64,000 nucleotides of DNA from JABDGC01 sp964449835 (GTDB lineage: Bacteria > Pseudomonadota > Gammaproteobacteria > DSM-16500): assembly GCA_964449835.1 (NCBI GenBank), contig CAYVBZ010000003.1, positions 1 to 64,000 on the forward strand, written 5' to 3'. Position numbers and translations under genes: made by a program. This document shows, in pieces, positions 10,499 through 18,488 of the stretch. Each line of letters starts with the position of its first letter. Positions within the stretch are counted from its first letter, which is position 1. The notes beneath the pieces are model-generated. The model was not told where the DNA came from. It ran no database searches and saw only the letters and a list, made by a program, of their open reading frames with translations.

Positions 10499-10547
10499 AG
10501 GGCAGACAGAGGTCAGCTACGCATTATTACAAGGACTTACACCTCGA

Positions 10548-12311
10548 ATGAAAAAGTGGCGGCAGGGGATTAGCATTGTCTTTTTGGGCATTTTGACTTG
10601 CATTGCCTTGAATGCCGTTGCGGTCACCCCTAACCCAATTCCTGCCGATCGTGCTGACTTTTCTCCTGCTGAAGTTGTGCCGCCCTCAGCCCAACCGGGG
10701 CCTGTGGGACAAACCTTCAAACCCCAGCAACTGGAAGCCACCCCTAACACCCAAGCGCTCCCCGTCCAACCGCAAGCCCAAAAGCCTGCGGGCGATCAAT
10801 CGGGCGCCATCAAATTTAAATTAACGCGCGTGGTCTTGGAAGGAAATACCGTTTTTTCTTATACGCAGCTCTCTCCTCTTTTTATAAATAAGGTTAATAC
10901 AGTTATTACTGTCACCGACCTTTTCCAAATCGTCGAAAACATCACCAACTTTTATCGTAATCACGGCTACATTTTATCTCGCGCCATTCTGCCGCCGCAG
11001 CATGTTGAAAATGGCATTGTCGTGATTCGCATCATCGAGGGCTTTATTCAAAACATCAATGTCATTGGCAATCCACGCGGCGCTAAAAATTTGATTAGTG
11101 CTTATGGACGCAACATTGCGGCGGACCGTCCCATCCGCGTGCAAACCATGGAATATTATTTGCTGCTCGCGAATGAAGTTCCGGGGACCACTTCGCGTGC
11201 TGTGTTAGCGCCGTCCAAAACGACCGTGGGCGCTTCTGACTTGAGCCTTGCAACTTACAACAAAATCATCACCGGTTATTTTTCTTACGACAACTACGGA
11301 ACACGCTATGTCGGCCCACAAGAAGACACGCTGTCGCTTTCCGCGAATTCCATCTTCCGCTCAGGTGACAGCACACAGGTCACCTACGGTACAACACCCA
11401 AAGGCCGCGAACTGCGCTACTTTGACATGAACATGAACACGCCGCTCGGCACAGATGGTTTGCGCTGGATTTTTGGCGGCAACGATTCGCGAACGCGTCC
11501 TTTATTTACCTTGGCCCCCTTGGAAATTAACGGCGATGCAAAAACTTTTTATACCAACCTTCTATACCCCGTCATTCGCACCCAAACAGCCTCCGTCACC
11601 TTGGATGCGGCCTTCAGCTACTTTGACAGCCAAGTCTTGACCATTCTCGACGCGCTTTTATATCGCGATCATTTGCGTCCCATTCAAGTTGGCGGCTCAG
11701 CCACCCTCATCGACCATTATGGCGGGAATAGTTTATTGAGTTTCCACTTTAAAAAAGGTCTCAACTTTTTAGGCGCAACCACCAATACCTCGCCAACCGC
11801 AACCACCTCGCGCCCTGGTGGCCGGGGTGATTTCACAAAAATGAATTTCCAGGCCAGCCGCTTACAGCAATTGTTTTGGCGGCTTTCTCTCTTTGGTGTG
11901 CTCCAAGGACAATACGCCTTTAATCCTTTATTAACCTCGGAGCAATTTGGTTTTGGCGGCAGCCAATTAGGTAGGGGTTATGACTCTGCGGAAATCATTG
12001 GCGATCGTGGTTTCGCGGGCAGCGCGGAAATGCGCATGGACTTTTTCCCTGGAAAAATTCTCCTGCAAACTTTGGAACTTTATTATTTTTACGATGCCGG
12101 TGTTATCTGGAACATTAAATTCAACCCCGGCATCAAAATGAAATCCAGCGCCACCTCGACCGGTTTTGGCGCCCGTTTCTCCATGCTCAAATATCTCTTC
12201 GGCAACCTCATGTTCACCCAACCCTTAACAAAACAAGTCGCCGCCTTAGAAATCATCGGCGAAGGCCGCAGGCCCCGAATCTTCTTCAGCTTAACAGCGC
12301 AGTTTAATTAA
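10548..12311 (+). CDS. Two-partner secretion outer-membrane transporter, ShlB/FhaC family
   Basis: TpsB pore of the Omp85 superfamily that recognises the TPS domain of its partner and moves it across the outer membrane. The 587 aa match the family size. A signal peptide ends near residue 25 (LNAVA). A Pro/Gln-rich linker follows, then POTRA domains from about residue 85 to 240 (FKLTRVVLEGNTVFS, VVIRIIEGFI), then a beta-barrel. The conserved L6-loop signature appears as LGRGY near residues 472-476, and the protein ends in phenylalanine-rich strands (FFSLTAQFN). An AAGGA precedes the ATG by about 12 nt, a long spacing. It diverges from the exoprotein gene, an unusual arrangement because tpsB and tpsA are often in one operon. 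Confidence 0.95.
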   Translation: MKKWRQGISIVFLGILTCIALNAVAVTPNPIPADRADFSPAEVVPPSAQPGPVGQTFKPQQLEATPNTQALPVQPQAQKPAGDQSGAIKFKLTRVVLEGNTVFSYTQLSPLFINKVNTVITVTDLFQIVENITNFYRNHGYILSRAILPPQHVENGIVVIRIIEGFIQNINVIGNPRGAKNLISAYGRNIAADRPIRVQTMEYYLLLANEVPGTTSRAVLAPSKTTVGASDLSLATYNKIITGYFSYDNYGTRYVGPQEDTLSLSANSIFRSGDSTQVTYGTTPKGRELRYFDMNMNTPLGTDGLRWIFGGNDSRTRPLFTLAPLEINGDAKTFYTNLLYPVIRTQTASVTLDAAFSYFDSQVLTILDALLYRDHLRPIQVGGSATLIDHYGGNSLLSFHFKKGLNFLGATTNTSPTATTSRPGGRGDFTKMNFQASRLQQLFWRLSLFGVLQGQYAFNPLLTSEQFGFGGSQLGRGYDSAEIIGDRGFAGSAEMRMDFFPGKILLQTLELYYFYDAGVIWNIKFNPGIKMKSSATSTGFGARFSMLKYLFGNLMFTQPLTKQVAALEIIGEGRRPRIFFSLTAQFN

Positions 12312-12351
12312 GCTATACCAGTCGCACTTCAAAATGCGAACTCGTCTTTGT

Positions 12352-12384
12352 GAGGAAGTGTGTTTATGTTCCGAGATTAAATCT
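12352..12384. repeat. 33-bp direct repeat, left copy (possible attachment-like site)
   Basis: Identical over 33 bp to 14485-14517 in the same orientation. The right copy includes the last codons and stop of asnB, so this left copy is a displaced duplicate of the asnB 3' end. That geometry is typical of integration into a gene's 3' end, although no integrase lies between the copies. Confidence 0.85.
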
Positions 12385-12405
12385 ATATTGACAGCTATCG
12401 CATGA

Positions 12406-12765
12406 CTAAATTGCATCACTATCTTTTTGTGACATCACAGACTGATGGAGTTTCTGCGCAACTAAAGCATTCAGGCTAAGACCAGCTCTTGCAGCTTCGA
12501 TGGCTAAAGACCTGTGATCTCGTTTATCAATCCTAATATTAAATTGCCCGCTATACTCCTTGCGGCTTGGCGCAATTGGGATTGCTTCCTTATGTTTGCG
12601 ATAACTTTCTTTCATACCCTCCCATGCTTCTTTCAATTCTGCCAGCGCCTCTTCAGTTGTTGCACCACATGCAGATACGTTAGGCAACTCCACAAAGTGT
12701 GCGATAAAATCGCCGTCATCATCTTGAAGAAGATGAATACTAAAGCCGTCAAATTCATCACGCAT
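12406..12765 (-). CDS. hicB: HicB-family antitoxin
   Basis: Antitoxin that binds HicA and autorepresses its own operon. The 119 aa show an N-terminal HicB fold (FSIHLLQDDDGDFIAHFVELPNVSACG) with the usual EEAL helix. A C-terminal ribbon-helix-helix-like DNA-binding segment follows (FNIRIDKRDHRSLAIEAARAGLSLN, residues about 75-100). GAGGAGG lies 8-9 nt upstream of the ATG at 12765. The start overlaps the 3' end of the upstream hicA frame, so the two are translationally coupled. The frame is intact although its toxin partner carries a stop codon. Confidence 0.9.
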   Translation of the reverse strand: MRDEFDGFSIHLLQDDDGDFIAHFVELPNVSACGATTEEALAELKEAWEGMKESYRKHKEAIPIAPSRKEYSGQFNIRIDKRDHRSLAIEAARAGLSLNALVAQKLHQSVMSQKDSDAI

Positions 12766-13003
12766 CGTTTTCGCCCTCCTCTTCTAATCTCGCTAAAAAC
12801 TGTTTTACCTGATACCCTTTAGCCTTGCCATTTCTATCTTGCACAGAAATCCGAAACTATTTCGGCGAATACCAGATTTGGTGACTTCCTCTCTGGCGAT
12901 CTAAAATCCACCCTTGGTGTTTCATTAAAGTGCAAAAATCTTCTATTGAAAGACCACCCGGATTGTTTTTCGCTTTATCCAATATTTTTTCTTTTTTGCT
13001 CAT
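12758..13003 (-). pseudogene. hicA: HicA-family mRNA interferase interrupted by an in-frame amber codon
   Basis: HicA toxins are small double-stranded-RNA-binding-fold ribonucleases. From the ATG at 13003 the frame gives 48 residues including the catalytic-histidine motif GSHQIW (His41). It then meets TAG at 12859-12857, and continues in the same frame for 32 more residues with the typical HicA tail (GKAKGYQVKQFL) before a TGA overlapping the hicB start. One substitution therefore explains the break. The truncated product keeps His41 but loses the last strands and helix, so it is probably inactive. A longer start at 13051 is open but lies upstream of the predicted promoter. Confidence 0.88.
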
Positions 13004-13004
13004 A

Positions 13005-13036
13005 TTGTAACTATATATAGTTACAAATAAATTGTC
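13005..13036 (-). promoter_or_regulatory. hicAB promoter with overlapping palindromic operator
   Basis: On the minus strand TTGACA (13036-13031), a 17-bp spacer and TATAGT (13013-13008) form a near-consensus sigma-70 promoter. A perfect 22-bp palindrome (half-site TTGTAACTATA) spans 13005-13026 and covers the -10. The ATG at 13003 begins about 5 nt after the -10, so the hicA mRNA should be leaderless or nearly so. HicB binding to the palindrome is inferred from the family. Confidence 0.8.
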
Positions 13037-13148
13037 AAGCAATTTTGTCACATATAATCAAAAACCTACAAGAGGCCGGCCACAATAGCCTGACTCGGCA
13101 TAACAAAAATGGAGCCGTCAATTATGGGGTGATGCAAATAAACTCCAA

Positions 13149-13619
13149 TTAAGCTGCTGCCCGTGATTTTTTCAATGTTCCAGATTTCGATGATACTAAA
13201 GGCTGAATATCAATAATCAATTTCTTACCCAGCGCATGCAGTGCATCATCAATCAAATCCATCCTTGAATGGTGATCCAAATCAAGAAGACGACGAACCT
13301 GCCTTGCATCACACCGTAGTTTAGCTGCCAAATCAGCCTGTGTAACATCTTGGTCACGCATTGCCTGATAAATAACAAGCTTGGATGCTATCAATGGCGG
13401 CAAGACAACAGCTTTCTGGCCAGTCTTTGGTTTTGAAGGTTTAGGAATATTCCGTCTATCATCCACATAACCAGACAGGGCGACTACCAAAGCATCTTGT
13501 GCCCGAACCAAAGCATTATTAGCATCAGTCCCGACGGTCAAAGCCTCAGGAACATCGGGAAACTCGGCAATAACACTATCTCCATCTTTTGTTAAAATTA
13601 CTGGATATGCTTGCTGCAT
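13149..13619 (-). CDS. hicB: HicB-family antitoxin with C-terminal HTH
   Basis: Antitoxin of the second HicAB module. The N-terminal HicB domain (YPVILTKDGDSVIAEFPDVP) is followed by a linker and an XRE-like helix-turn-helix (VTQADLAAKLRCDARQVRRLLD). This DNA-binding type differs from the neighbouring HicB at 12406. I chose the ATG at 13619 because GGAGG (13629-13625) lies 5 nt upstream. A TTG at 13631 is an alternative but lacks a placed ribosome site. It starts 13 bp after the hicA stop, giving the usual toxin-antitoxin order. The product is 156 aa. Confidence 0.92.
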   Translation of the reverse strand: MQQAYPVILTKDGDSVIAEFPDVPEALTVGTDANNALVRAQDALVVALSGYVDDRRNIPKPSKPKTGQKAVVLPPLIASKLVIYQAMRDQDVTQADLAAKLRCDARQVRRLLDLDHHSRMDLIDDALHALGKKLIIDIQPLVSSKSGTLKKSRAAA

Positions 13620-13631
13620 AGATACCTCCAA

Positions 13632-13829
13632 TTACAAACTCTCAAATTCTATTCCCAACTGCTTGCAAATCTTTTTAAGAAACACCTTTCCCAGATCAAC
13701 ATCGCCATGAATAGGAATAGTCGTCTGCTTCCCCTCATATTTAGCTAAGACATGACCACCCTTCCCTCTCCCTTCAATAATCTCGACACCCATTCTACGA
13801 AGCTTTTGAATAAATTGTTTTGATTTCAT
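13632..13829 (-). CDS. hicA: HicA-family mRNA interferase toxin (intact)
   Basis: A 65-aa small basic protein of the HicA/YcfA type, predicted to cleave mRNA when released from HicB. It has the expected N-terminal helix (KQFIQKLRRMGVEI), the catalytic-histidine region GKGGHV (His near residue 26), a strand (TTIPIH) and the C-terminal helix (GKVFLKKICKQLGI). AAGGA lies 6 nt upstream of the ATG. It forms an operon with hicB at 13619. Unlike the neighbouring hicA it has no internal stop, so this module is probably functional. Confidence 0.92.
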   Translation of the reverse strand: MKSKQFIQKLRRMGVEIIEGRGKGGHVLAKYEGKQTTIPIHGDVDLGKVFLKKICKQLGIEFESL

Positions 13830-13850
13830 ATCAAATCCTTATCTATTTAC

Positions 13851-13879
13851 ATTATAGGACATTTATGTCCTGTTATCAA
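13851..13879 (-). promoter_or_regulatory. hicAB promoter with operator in the spacer
   Basis: On the minus strand TTGATA (13879-13874), a 17-bp spacer and TATAAT (13856-13851) form a strong promoter. Inside it lies the palindrome AGGACAT-TT-ATGTCCT on the plus strand (13856-13871), well placed for autorepression by the HTH-type HicB. Confidence 0.75.
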
Positions 13880-13911
13880 ATATAAATTTCATTAAAATAC
13901 AATTAATTAAA

Positions 13912-14097
13912 TTAACCCGGATGAGGTTTATTTTTTGGTTTAATGCAGAGGATAATTAGTCGTGATAATAGCCAGGACTCACTCAAAAATTCGGCGCAAG
14001 CGATGGTAATATCTTTTATATCAGGCACAAGGAATATGATAGAAGGAATGATTAAAAAGCTGCCAAGCACAATTGTTTTTAATGAAAACTTATTCAT
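13912..14097 (-). CDS. Small hydrophobic protein, unknown
   Basis: This 61-aa frame starts 2 bp after the stop of the amine-oxidase remnant, as if cotranscribed. It has one strong hydrophobic segment near the N-terminus (IVLGSFLIIPSIIFLV) and a basic, proline-containing tail. I do not recognise a family. A plus-strand frame overlaps it, but this strand has the more protein-like composition. It may be a real membrane peptide or a leftover of the truncated locus. Confidence 0.35.
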   Translation of the reverse strand: MNKFSLKTIVLGSFLIIPSIIFLVPDIKDITIACAEFLSESWLLSRLIILCIKPKNKPHPG

Positions 14098-14099
14098 AC

Positions 14100-14484
14100 C
14101 TAACTCAAGATTTTTTTTATTCTTTCTGTTTCACGAATTCCGGATAAATAGGCGCCATGTGTGGTGCTGGGATGCTTTGAATGAGTTGCTTCACCTGCGA
14201 AAAACAGTCGATTATCAACGGGAGCTGCTATTAAATCATAATCGTGGCTACTAGAGTCCACTGGAATGTAGGAATAGGAGCCGTAGCTAAATGGATCCGA
14301 AGACCAGCGAGTATTGATGTAAGATATTGGTTCAAGCACTTGTGTGCCATAAATTGTCTTGAAATTATGTATGGTTTTTTCAATTAATTCTTCATCGGAT
14401 AGTTTTTCTAGTCGCATTGCTCGTTCCCCGCCGCTGTAGCCGATAATAAGGGCTTCTTGGTGAAAGTGCGACAAATTGAAGAAG
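14100..14484 (-). pseudogene. C-terminal remnant of a flavin-containing amine oxidase
   Basis: The fragment encodes the end of an FAD-dependent amine/polyamine oxidase. It has the conserved C-terminal FAD-binding segment (NRLFFAGEATH, then HGAYLSGIRETERI) preceded by the substrate-domain stretch EKLSDEELIEKTIHNFKTIYG. The N-terminal Rossmann GxGxxG domain and most of the protein, several hundred residues, are absent. Homology stops at about 14485, exactly where the 33-bp direct repeat begins. An open frame reaches an ATG at 14531, but its first residues come from the repeat and the asnB end in another frame, so it is probably not functional. Confidence 0.8.
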
Positions 14485-14517
14485 GAGGAAGTGTGTTTAT
14501 GTTCCGAGATTAAATCT
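14485..14517. repeat. 33-bp direct repeat, right copy, overlapping the asnB 3' end
   Basis: Identical to 12352-12384. It contains the final asnB codons (RFNLGT) and stop. Together the two copies bound a 2.1-kb segment with two HicAB modules and a truncated oxidase. Confidence 0.85.
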
Positions 14518-16428
14518 TTCCTGCAGGACACAGGCGCTTAAAATCATGGTCAGGATGAGATCGCTGACCGTTTTTTCTGTGGCACTCATACTCGGAATTT
14601 GATCAAGCATGTTAATGACTTTTTTACCGTCATAAAAGGGCAGTGCAGCAAGTTGTGGGCCGCGCAGCGTGTCCTGCATTAACTGGTAAAGTTTCCCCTT
14701 GGGCGACAGTAAAGCTGGAGGCGCGAGAAAGGGATGTTTTTGCCGCTCATAGATATTTTTTGTGATCAGTGGTTTTGCGGCCTGGCGTATCACAAATTTT
14801 TCTGTCAACCCGCGGATTTTTTGCGAAACCGGGAGCGATGCTATTAGTTCAACGAGGTGATGGTCAAGGAAGGGCACGCGGCCTTCGATGGAATGTGCCA
14901 TTTCCATGCGATCGCCAAGTGAGGTCAGAATATAATTCGGCAACATCGTTTTTGACCAGAGATAAAGTGATTGATTGACAGGATCACGCCCTTGTAATTG
15001 TCCCGCAATATCCTGATCATTTAAAAAAGCCTGATAAACATTGCGGTTTTCAAACTGTTTAGAAAAATTGTCTGCAAAAAGAGACATGAAAGTGACGGCG
15101 CGTGTGGAAAATGTTTCGCACCAAGAAGGAAGGTAGCCCAGCATTTTTTGGATGCTGTCCATCGGCAGACTTTCGCCGTGCGGCAGCAACAATCCACTGG
15201 AAACCTTGTTCCCCGACTGCAGTTCCTGCAACATTTTTTTTACTTCTTCAGAATTTTGGCCCTGATGATTATACAGCAGCATATCGCGGCGAAAATGCGG
15301 GTAACCGCCAAGAATTTCATCAGAACCTTCGCCCGTCAACACAACTTTATGGCCCGCATCGCGCACCGCGCGGCTTAATAAAAATTTAGCGACACCATGT
15401 GAATTGATACACAGGGCTTCGCTGTGCCAGATTGCATCAGAAAAATAATCTGCAAGCTGTGATTGGCCCAGGGGAATGGGGTGAAATTCCGCGCCTGAAA
15501 ATTGCGACATTTCTTCTGCCAGTGTTTTTTCATCATATTCCTGGTCTTCAAAACTCAGGGTAAAGGCCTTGATTTTCTGTGAAACATGTTGTGCAGCAAA
15601 GCCGAGCACTGAACAGGAATCCAGTCCGCCGCTTAAATAACAACCGACAGGAACATCGGCACGCAGGCGCAATTTGACAGCTTCGTTGAATTTTTCACGC
15701 ACGATTTCCGCATAGTCTTTATCGCTGAGAGGCGCAGATGAATTTTGTTTGGGATAATTGAAATCCCAATAACGAATGACTTTAGTTTGTGCTGCTGAGG
15801 CCAGCATGAAATGGCCAGGCGGCAATTGATTGACGCCTTCGAACAAGCTGCGGTCCTGTCTCGGAATGCCAATCATACATTGGCTGTCGTAATAAGACTC
15901 TCTGTCCCAGCGCGGTTTGAGACCCAGCGTGAACAACGCTTTTGCTTCAGATGCAAAGCAGAGACTGTCACCTATCTTTGCATAATAGAGAGGTTTGATA
16001 CCAAAACGGTCCCGTGCAGCAAACAATGACTGGTTGCGTTCATCCCATAAAACAAAGGCGAACTCGCCGCGCAAATGATGTAAACATTGCGTGCCGTATT
16101 CTTCATATAAATGAAGCACAATTTCACTGTCGGATTGTGTTTTAAACTGATGCCCGCGTTTTTCAAGATCAGAGCGAATTTTTTCAAAATCGTAAAATTC
16201 ACCATTGACGACAACATGCAATTGATTGTCTTCATTGCTGAGCGGCTGCTCACCGGTGATGAGATCAATGATGCTTAGACGTGCATGCCCAAGGCCAACT
16301 TTGCGGCCTGGAGAGATCCACTGTCGCTGTCCATCGGGCCCGCGATGATGGAGAATTTGCGTCGCCTTTGCCAACTTTTCTGGATTTACAGGTTCTTCTT
16401 TGGTTAAAATCGCAACAATTCCGCACAT
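14497..16428 (-). CDS. asnB: Asparagine synthase (glutamine-hydrolysing)
   Basis: Converts aspartate to asparagine, or acts on a related acceptor, using glutamine and ATP. At 643 aa it is the usual length. Residues 1-210 are the class II glutamine amidotransferase with nucleophile Cys2 (MCGIVAIL), then RHH-type HHRGPDG and the NGEFYDFE motif. The synthetase domain has the PP-loop YLSGGLDS near residue 262 and GEGSDEILGGY. The large insertions match the exosortase/capsule-associated AsnB subgroup as well as plain AsnB, so the precise acceptor is open. Its 3' end coincides with the right 33-bp repeat, which leaves the reading frame complete. Confidence 0.93.
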   Translation of the reverse strand: MCGIVAILTKEEPVNPEKLAKATQILHHRGPDGQRQWISPGRKVGLGHARLSIIDLITGEQPLSNEDNQLHVVVNGEFYDFEKIRSDLEKRGHQFKTQSDSEIVLHLYEEYGTQCLHHLRGEFAFVLWDERNQSLFAARDRFGIKPLYYAKIGDSLCFASEAKALFTLGLKPRWDRESYYDSQCMIGIPRQDRSLFEGVNQLPPGHFMLASAAQTKVIRYWDFNYPKQNSSAPLSDKDYAEIVREKFNEAVKLRLRADVPVGCYLSGGLDSCSVLGFAAQHVSQKIKAFTLSFEDQEYDEKTLAEEMSQFSGAEFHPIPLGQSQLADYFSDAIWHSEALCINSHGVAKFLLSRAVRDAGHKVVLTGEGSDEILGGYPHFRRDMLLYNHQGQNSEEVKKMLQELQSGNKVSSGLLLPHGESLPMDSIQKMLGYLPSWCETFSTRAVTFMSLFADNFSKQFENRNVYQAFLNDQDIAGQLQGRDPVNQSLYLWSKTMLPNYILTSLGDRMEMAHSIEGRVPFLDHHLVELIASLPVSQKIRGLTEKFVIRQAAKPLITKNIYERQKHPFLAPPALLSPKGKLYQLMQDTLRGPQLAALPFYDGKKVINMLDQIPSMSATEKTVSDLILTMILSACVLQERFNLGT

Positions 16429-16526
16429 AGCTATCCCTCATTTGAAAACTCAACCAACATTTTTGGAACGCTTCTGCATTAATACACTCGCTTCATATCC
16501 TGAGGAAGCCAGCTACGCATTGGATA

Positions 16527-16648
16527 TACTAGGTAACCTAGCTTAGGTTACAAGTCATCCTGAACAAAGTGAAAGACCTGTTAAAATCTCCAGCGATTCT
16601 TCGCTTTGCTCAGAATGACAGTTATAACCCAAGCTAGGTTACCTACTA
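16527..16648. mobile_element. 122-bp MITE-like element, copy 1
   Basis: Terminal inverted repeats of about 27 bp (beginning TAGTAGGTAACCTAGC; this copy has a few mismatches) flank a core with its own inner inverted repeat (TCATCCTGAAC.../...CTCAGAATGA). TA dinucleotides lie on both sides, suggesting an IS630/mariner-type target duplication. It ends 3 bp before the rdgC stop. A second copy of identical length lies at 18606. Confidence 0.8.
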
Positions 16649-16651
16649 TAC

Positions 16652-17596
16652 TTAGCCGGTTTTACTTTTTAAATTGACTATCTTATTATTTTCCAGCTGT
16701 AGTTTAGCTGTTTCAACAGAGAGTGTCTCTAGTAAGCTTTTAAAAAGCTTAGAAAAAGTTTCAGTCATCATAAAAAAATCAGAAAAGAATTTTTGCCGAG
16801 TTGTTTCTGCTTCTATGTCCTGTGATTCAGATAAAATTTCATCATTGAACCGTATGCCACTAAATGAAAAATCGTCTGCTAAGACGAAATTAACGTGGTC
16901 TTGCCAGAGTAGTGCAAGCTGCTTCACTTCGCACCCATCTTTGATAAGGGCTTGTATGCTGTTGGCAAACAAGTCTTGATGTTGACAGCGAATGATTCTA
17001 TTTTGTTGATTAGGGTCTTGTAGTGTGCATGATTTTTCGACAGACAAATAGGTGGGGTAACTTTTATTTTTTAGCCAGTGGGTCATCGTATAAGAAAGTT
17101 TGTTAATTTCTATTGGATTAATAGCCTCCAAGGATTTTTTCAGAAGTGAAATAAATTGTTCGGCTCTTTTTTCATTATTAGTGCCGAGTACTAGCCAGTT
17201 ATTGTGAAGGTCTAGGTAGGCATAAACGCGCGTTAGCTTTGAGAAGGCCCGAGGCAGCAAGGTCAGGATGATTTCGTCTTTGAGTGCAAATTTTTCTTTT
17301 TGTCGAACTTTTCGATTTTCAAGTTGTTCTATTTCTTTTATTTTCTTATTTAACTCTTGCCGAACGACAATGGCGGGTAGAATTTTTTCTTCTACTTGTA
17401 GACAAATTATTAAATAGCCATTAACCGTGTGAACAAGCGGCGCATTTTCTTCGTCAAGGGGCGATACCCAACCCAGACCTTGATGTGCGGTTGGTCTACA
17501 GGGCCTAAATTCCAATGCTTCCAATTTCTTTATTAGAGTATCGGGCGTCAAATGAGAATCATTTAGCTGAAATATCCTTGATTGCTTAAATAGCAT
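16652..17596 (-). CDS. rdgC: Recombination-associated protein RdgC
   Basis: Ring-forming nonspecific DNA-binding protein that restrains RecA-mediated recombination in gammaproteobacteria. The 314 aa match the family (about 300). The N-terminus (MLFKQSRIFQL) and the conserved FRPCRPTAHQGLGWVSPL segment are characteristic, as are the acidic-basic ELNKKIKEIEQLENRKVRQKEK helix and the LLPRAFSK motif. It stands alone. Its stop codon abuts the 122-bp MITE, which may act as its terminator. Confidence 0.93.
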   Translation of the reverse strand: MLFKQSRIFQLNDSHLTPDTLIKKLEALEFRPCRPTAHQGLGWVSPLDEENAPLVHTVNGYLIICLQVEEKILPAIVVRQELNKKIKEIEQLENRKVRQKEKFALKDEIILTLLPRAFSKLTRVYAYLDLHNNWLVLGTNNEKRAEQFISLLKKSLEAINPIEINKLSYTMTHWLKNKSYPTYLSVEKSCTLQDPNQQNRIIRCQHQDLFANSIQALIKDGCEVKQLALLWQDHVNFVLADDFSFSGIRFNDEILSESQDIEAETTRQKFFSDFFMMTETFSKLFKSLLETLSVETAKLQLENNKIVNLKSKTG

Positions 17597-17675
17597 GCAA
17601 ATTACCTTAATATAGGTTGTCGTGAATTGTATATGAGGTCATTGAACAAATAAATATTCTTTATCAAAAGCTCAC

Positions 17676-18488
17676 TTAAAATATTTCCGGCCGGTATTCA
17701 AAGTGCATTGTGTCATAATGATGCCATTTCCCGCCCCAAATAAATCCGTACTTCTCAAAAACCAATACCAACTCCCAAGGAACATCATTCCGGTAATCCA
17801 ACGTTGCCTCTTCATTCACAGGCCGACCTTCTTTTTCCAAATCCCACTGCCAATAATTCGATAAAGAAGAATTAATATCAATCGTCATCCCAAAACTATG
17901 TGGGCTGAGACGCTCGGTATTTGCGATGACTCGCCATTGATAAGTCCCGCCTGGATTTTCTAAAAAAGGAAGATAGTTCGGATGCGCCGCACAGAGCACT
18001 TCTAATTCAGCCGAGATTCTTTTTAATTTTTCATCAATGCCATTTACCGTCGTCACCAACAAAGGATAGCGTGACCCAAAAAATTTCGGCAGCCAGAAAA
18101 TCAAAGTGAGCTGCGCTTCCACTTCCGAAGGAGACGCGCCATACATTTTTTTAAAAAATGGTCCATAGCGAACGCGTCCAGGGTCCTGCTGCGGATTAAA
18201 ACTCGAAAGGTCCTCCGGTAGACCCGGAAGATAATGTACATTATCAATTTGGTCCAAAAGATCCGGATCAACTAGTTTTTCTTGTTGGGTTTTATCTGGT
18301 TTCCCTTCTAGGACCGCCATCCGCGTCCCGTCCTTCCAGAGAATAGACTCCTCACTGACTTCTAAGATGGCCTCCGGATAAGCCTGTTGCAGCCGGCTGA
18401 GGTCCTCCGGAAGACCCGCCTGTGCAAGCAGGCTATAGAAAAATAACCCTAAGCCTCGGCTTAATAAGCTAAATCGCTTCTTGTTCAT
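17676..18488 (-). CDS. M15-family peptidase (VanY/D-Ala-D-Ala carboxypeptidase type), secreted
   Basis: Predicted zinc peptidase acting on peptidoglycan peptides in the periplasm. A signal peptide covers residues 1-24 (ending LLAQA). The M15 signature is visible: SPHSFGMTIDIN gives zinc ligands His197 and Asp204, and WGGKWHHYDTMHFEY gives His262 with the upstream WGG loop. The 270-aa length includes an N-terminal extension of about 120 residues that I cannot assign. That extension contains the motif GLPEDLS twice (residues 25-31 and 89-95). Substrate specificity cannot be told from sequence. Confidence 0.85.
   Translation of the reverse strand: MNKKRFSLLSRGLGLFFYSLLAQAGLPEDLSRLQQAYPEAILEVSEESILWKDGTRMAVLEGKPDKTQQEKLVDPDLLDQIDNVHYLPGLPEDLSSFNPQQDPGRVRYGPFFKKMYGASPSEVEAQLTLIFWLPKFFGSRYPLLVTTVNGIDEKLKRISAELEVLCAAHPNYLPFLENPGGTYQWRVIANTERLSPHSFGMTIDINSSLSNYWQWDLEKEGRPVNEEATLDYRNDVPWELVLVFEKYGFIWGGKWHHYDTMHFEYRPEIF

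Larger units (their letters stand above)
9890..10547. other. Intergenic region between divergent tpsA and tpsB genes
   Basis: This 658-bp region has no convincing gene. It holds two palindromic elements (10191-10221 and 10252-10330, listed separately) and a TATAAT at 10493-10498 that may serve the transporter gene. The exoprotein promoter must lie near 9900-9960, an AT-rich stretch, but I cannot assign it. Confidence 0.7.

Noticed and set aside
13632..13829. Possible amber codon in the second hicA as well
   Set aside because: The frame is complete and of normal length; only the hicA at 12758-13003 is interrupted.
13943..14254. Plus-strand 103-aa frame
   Set aside because: It overlaps the amine-oxidase remnant and the small hydrophobic frame, and shows no family resemblance or ribosome site.
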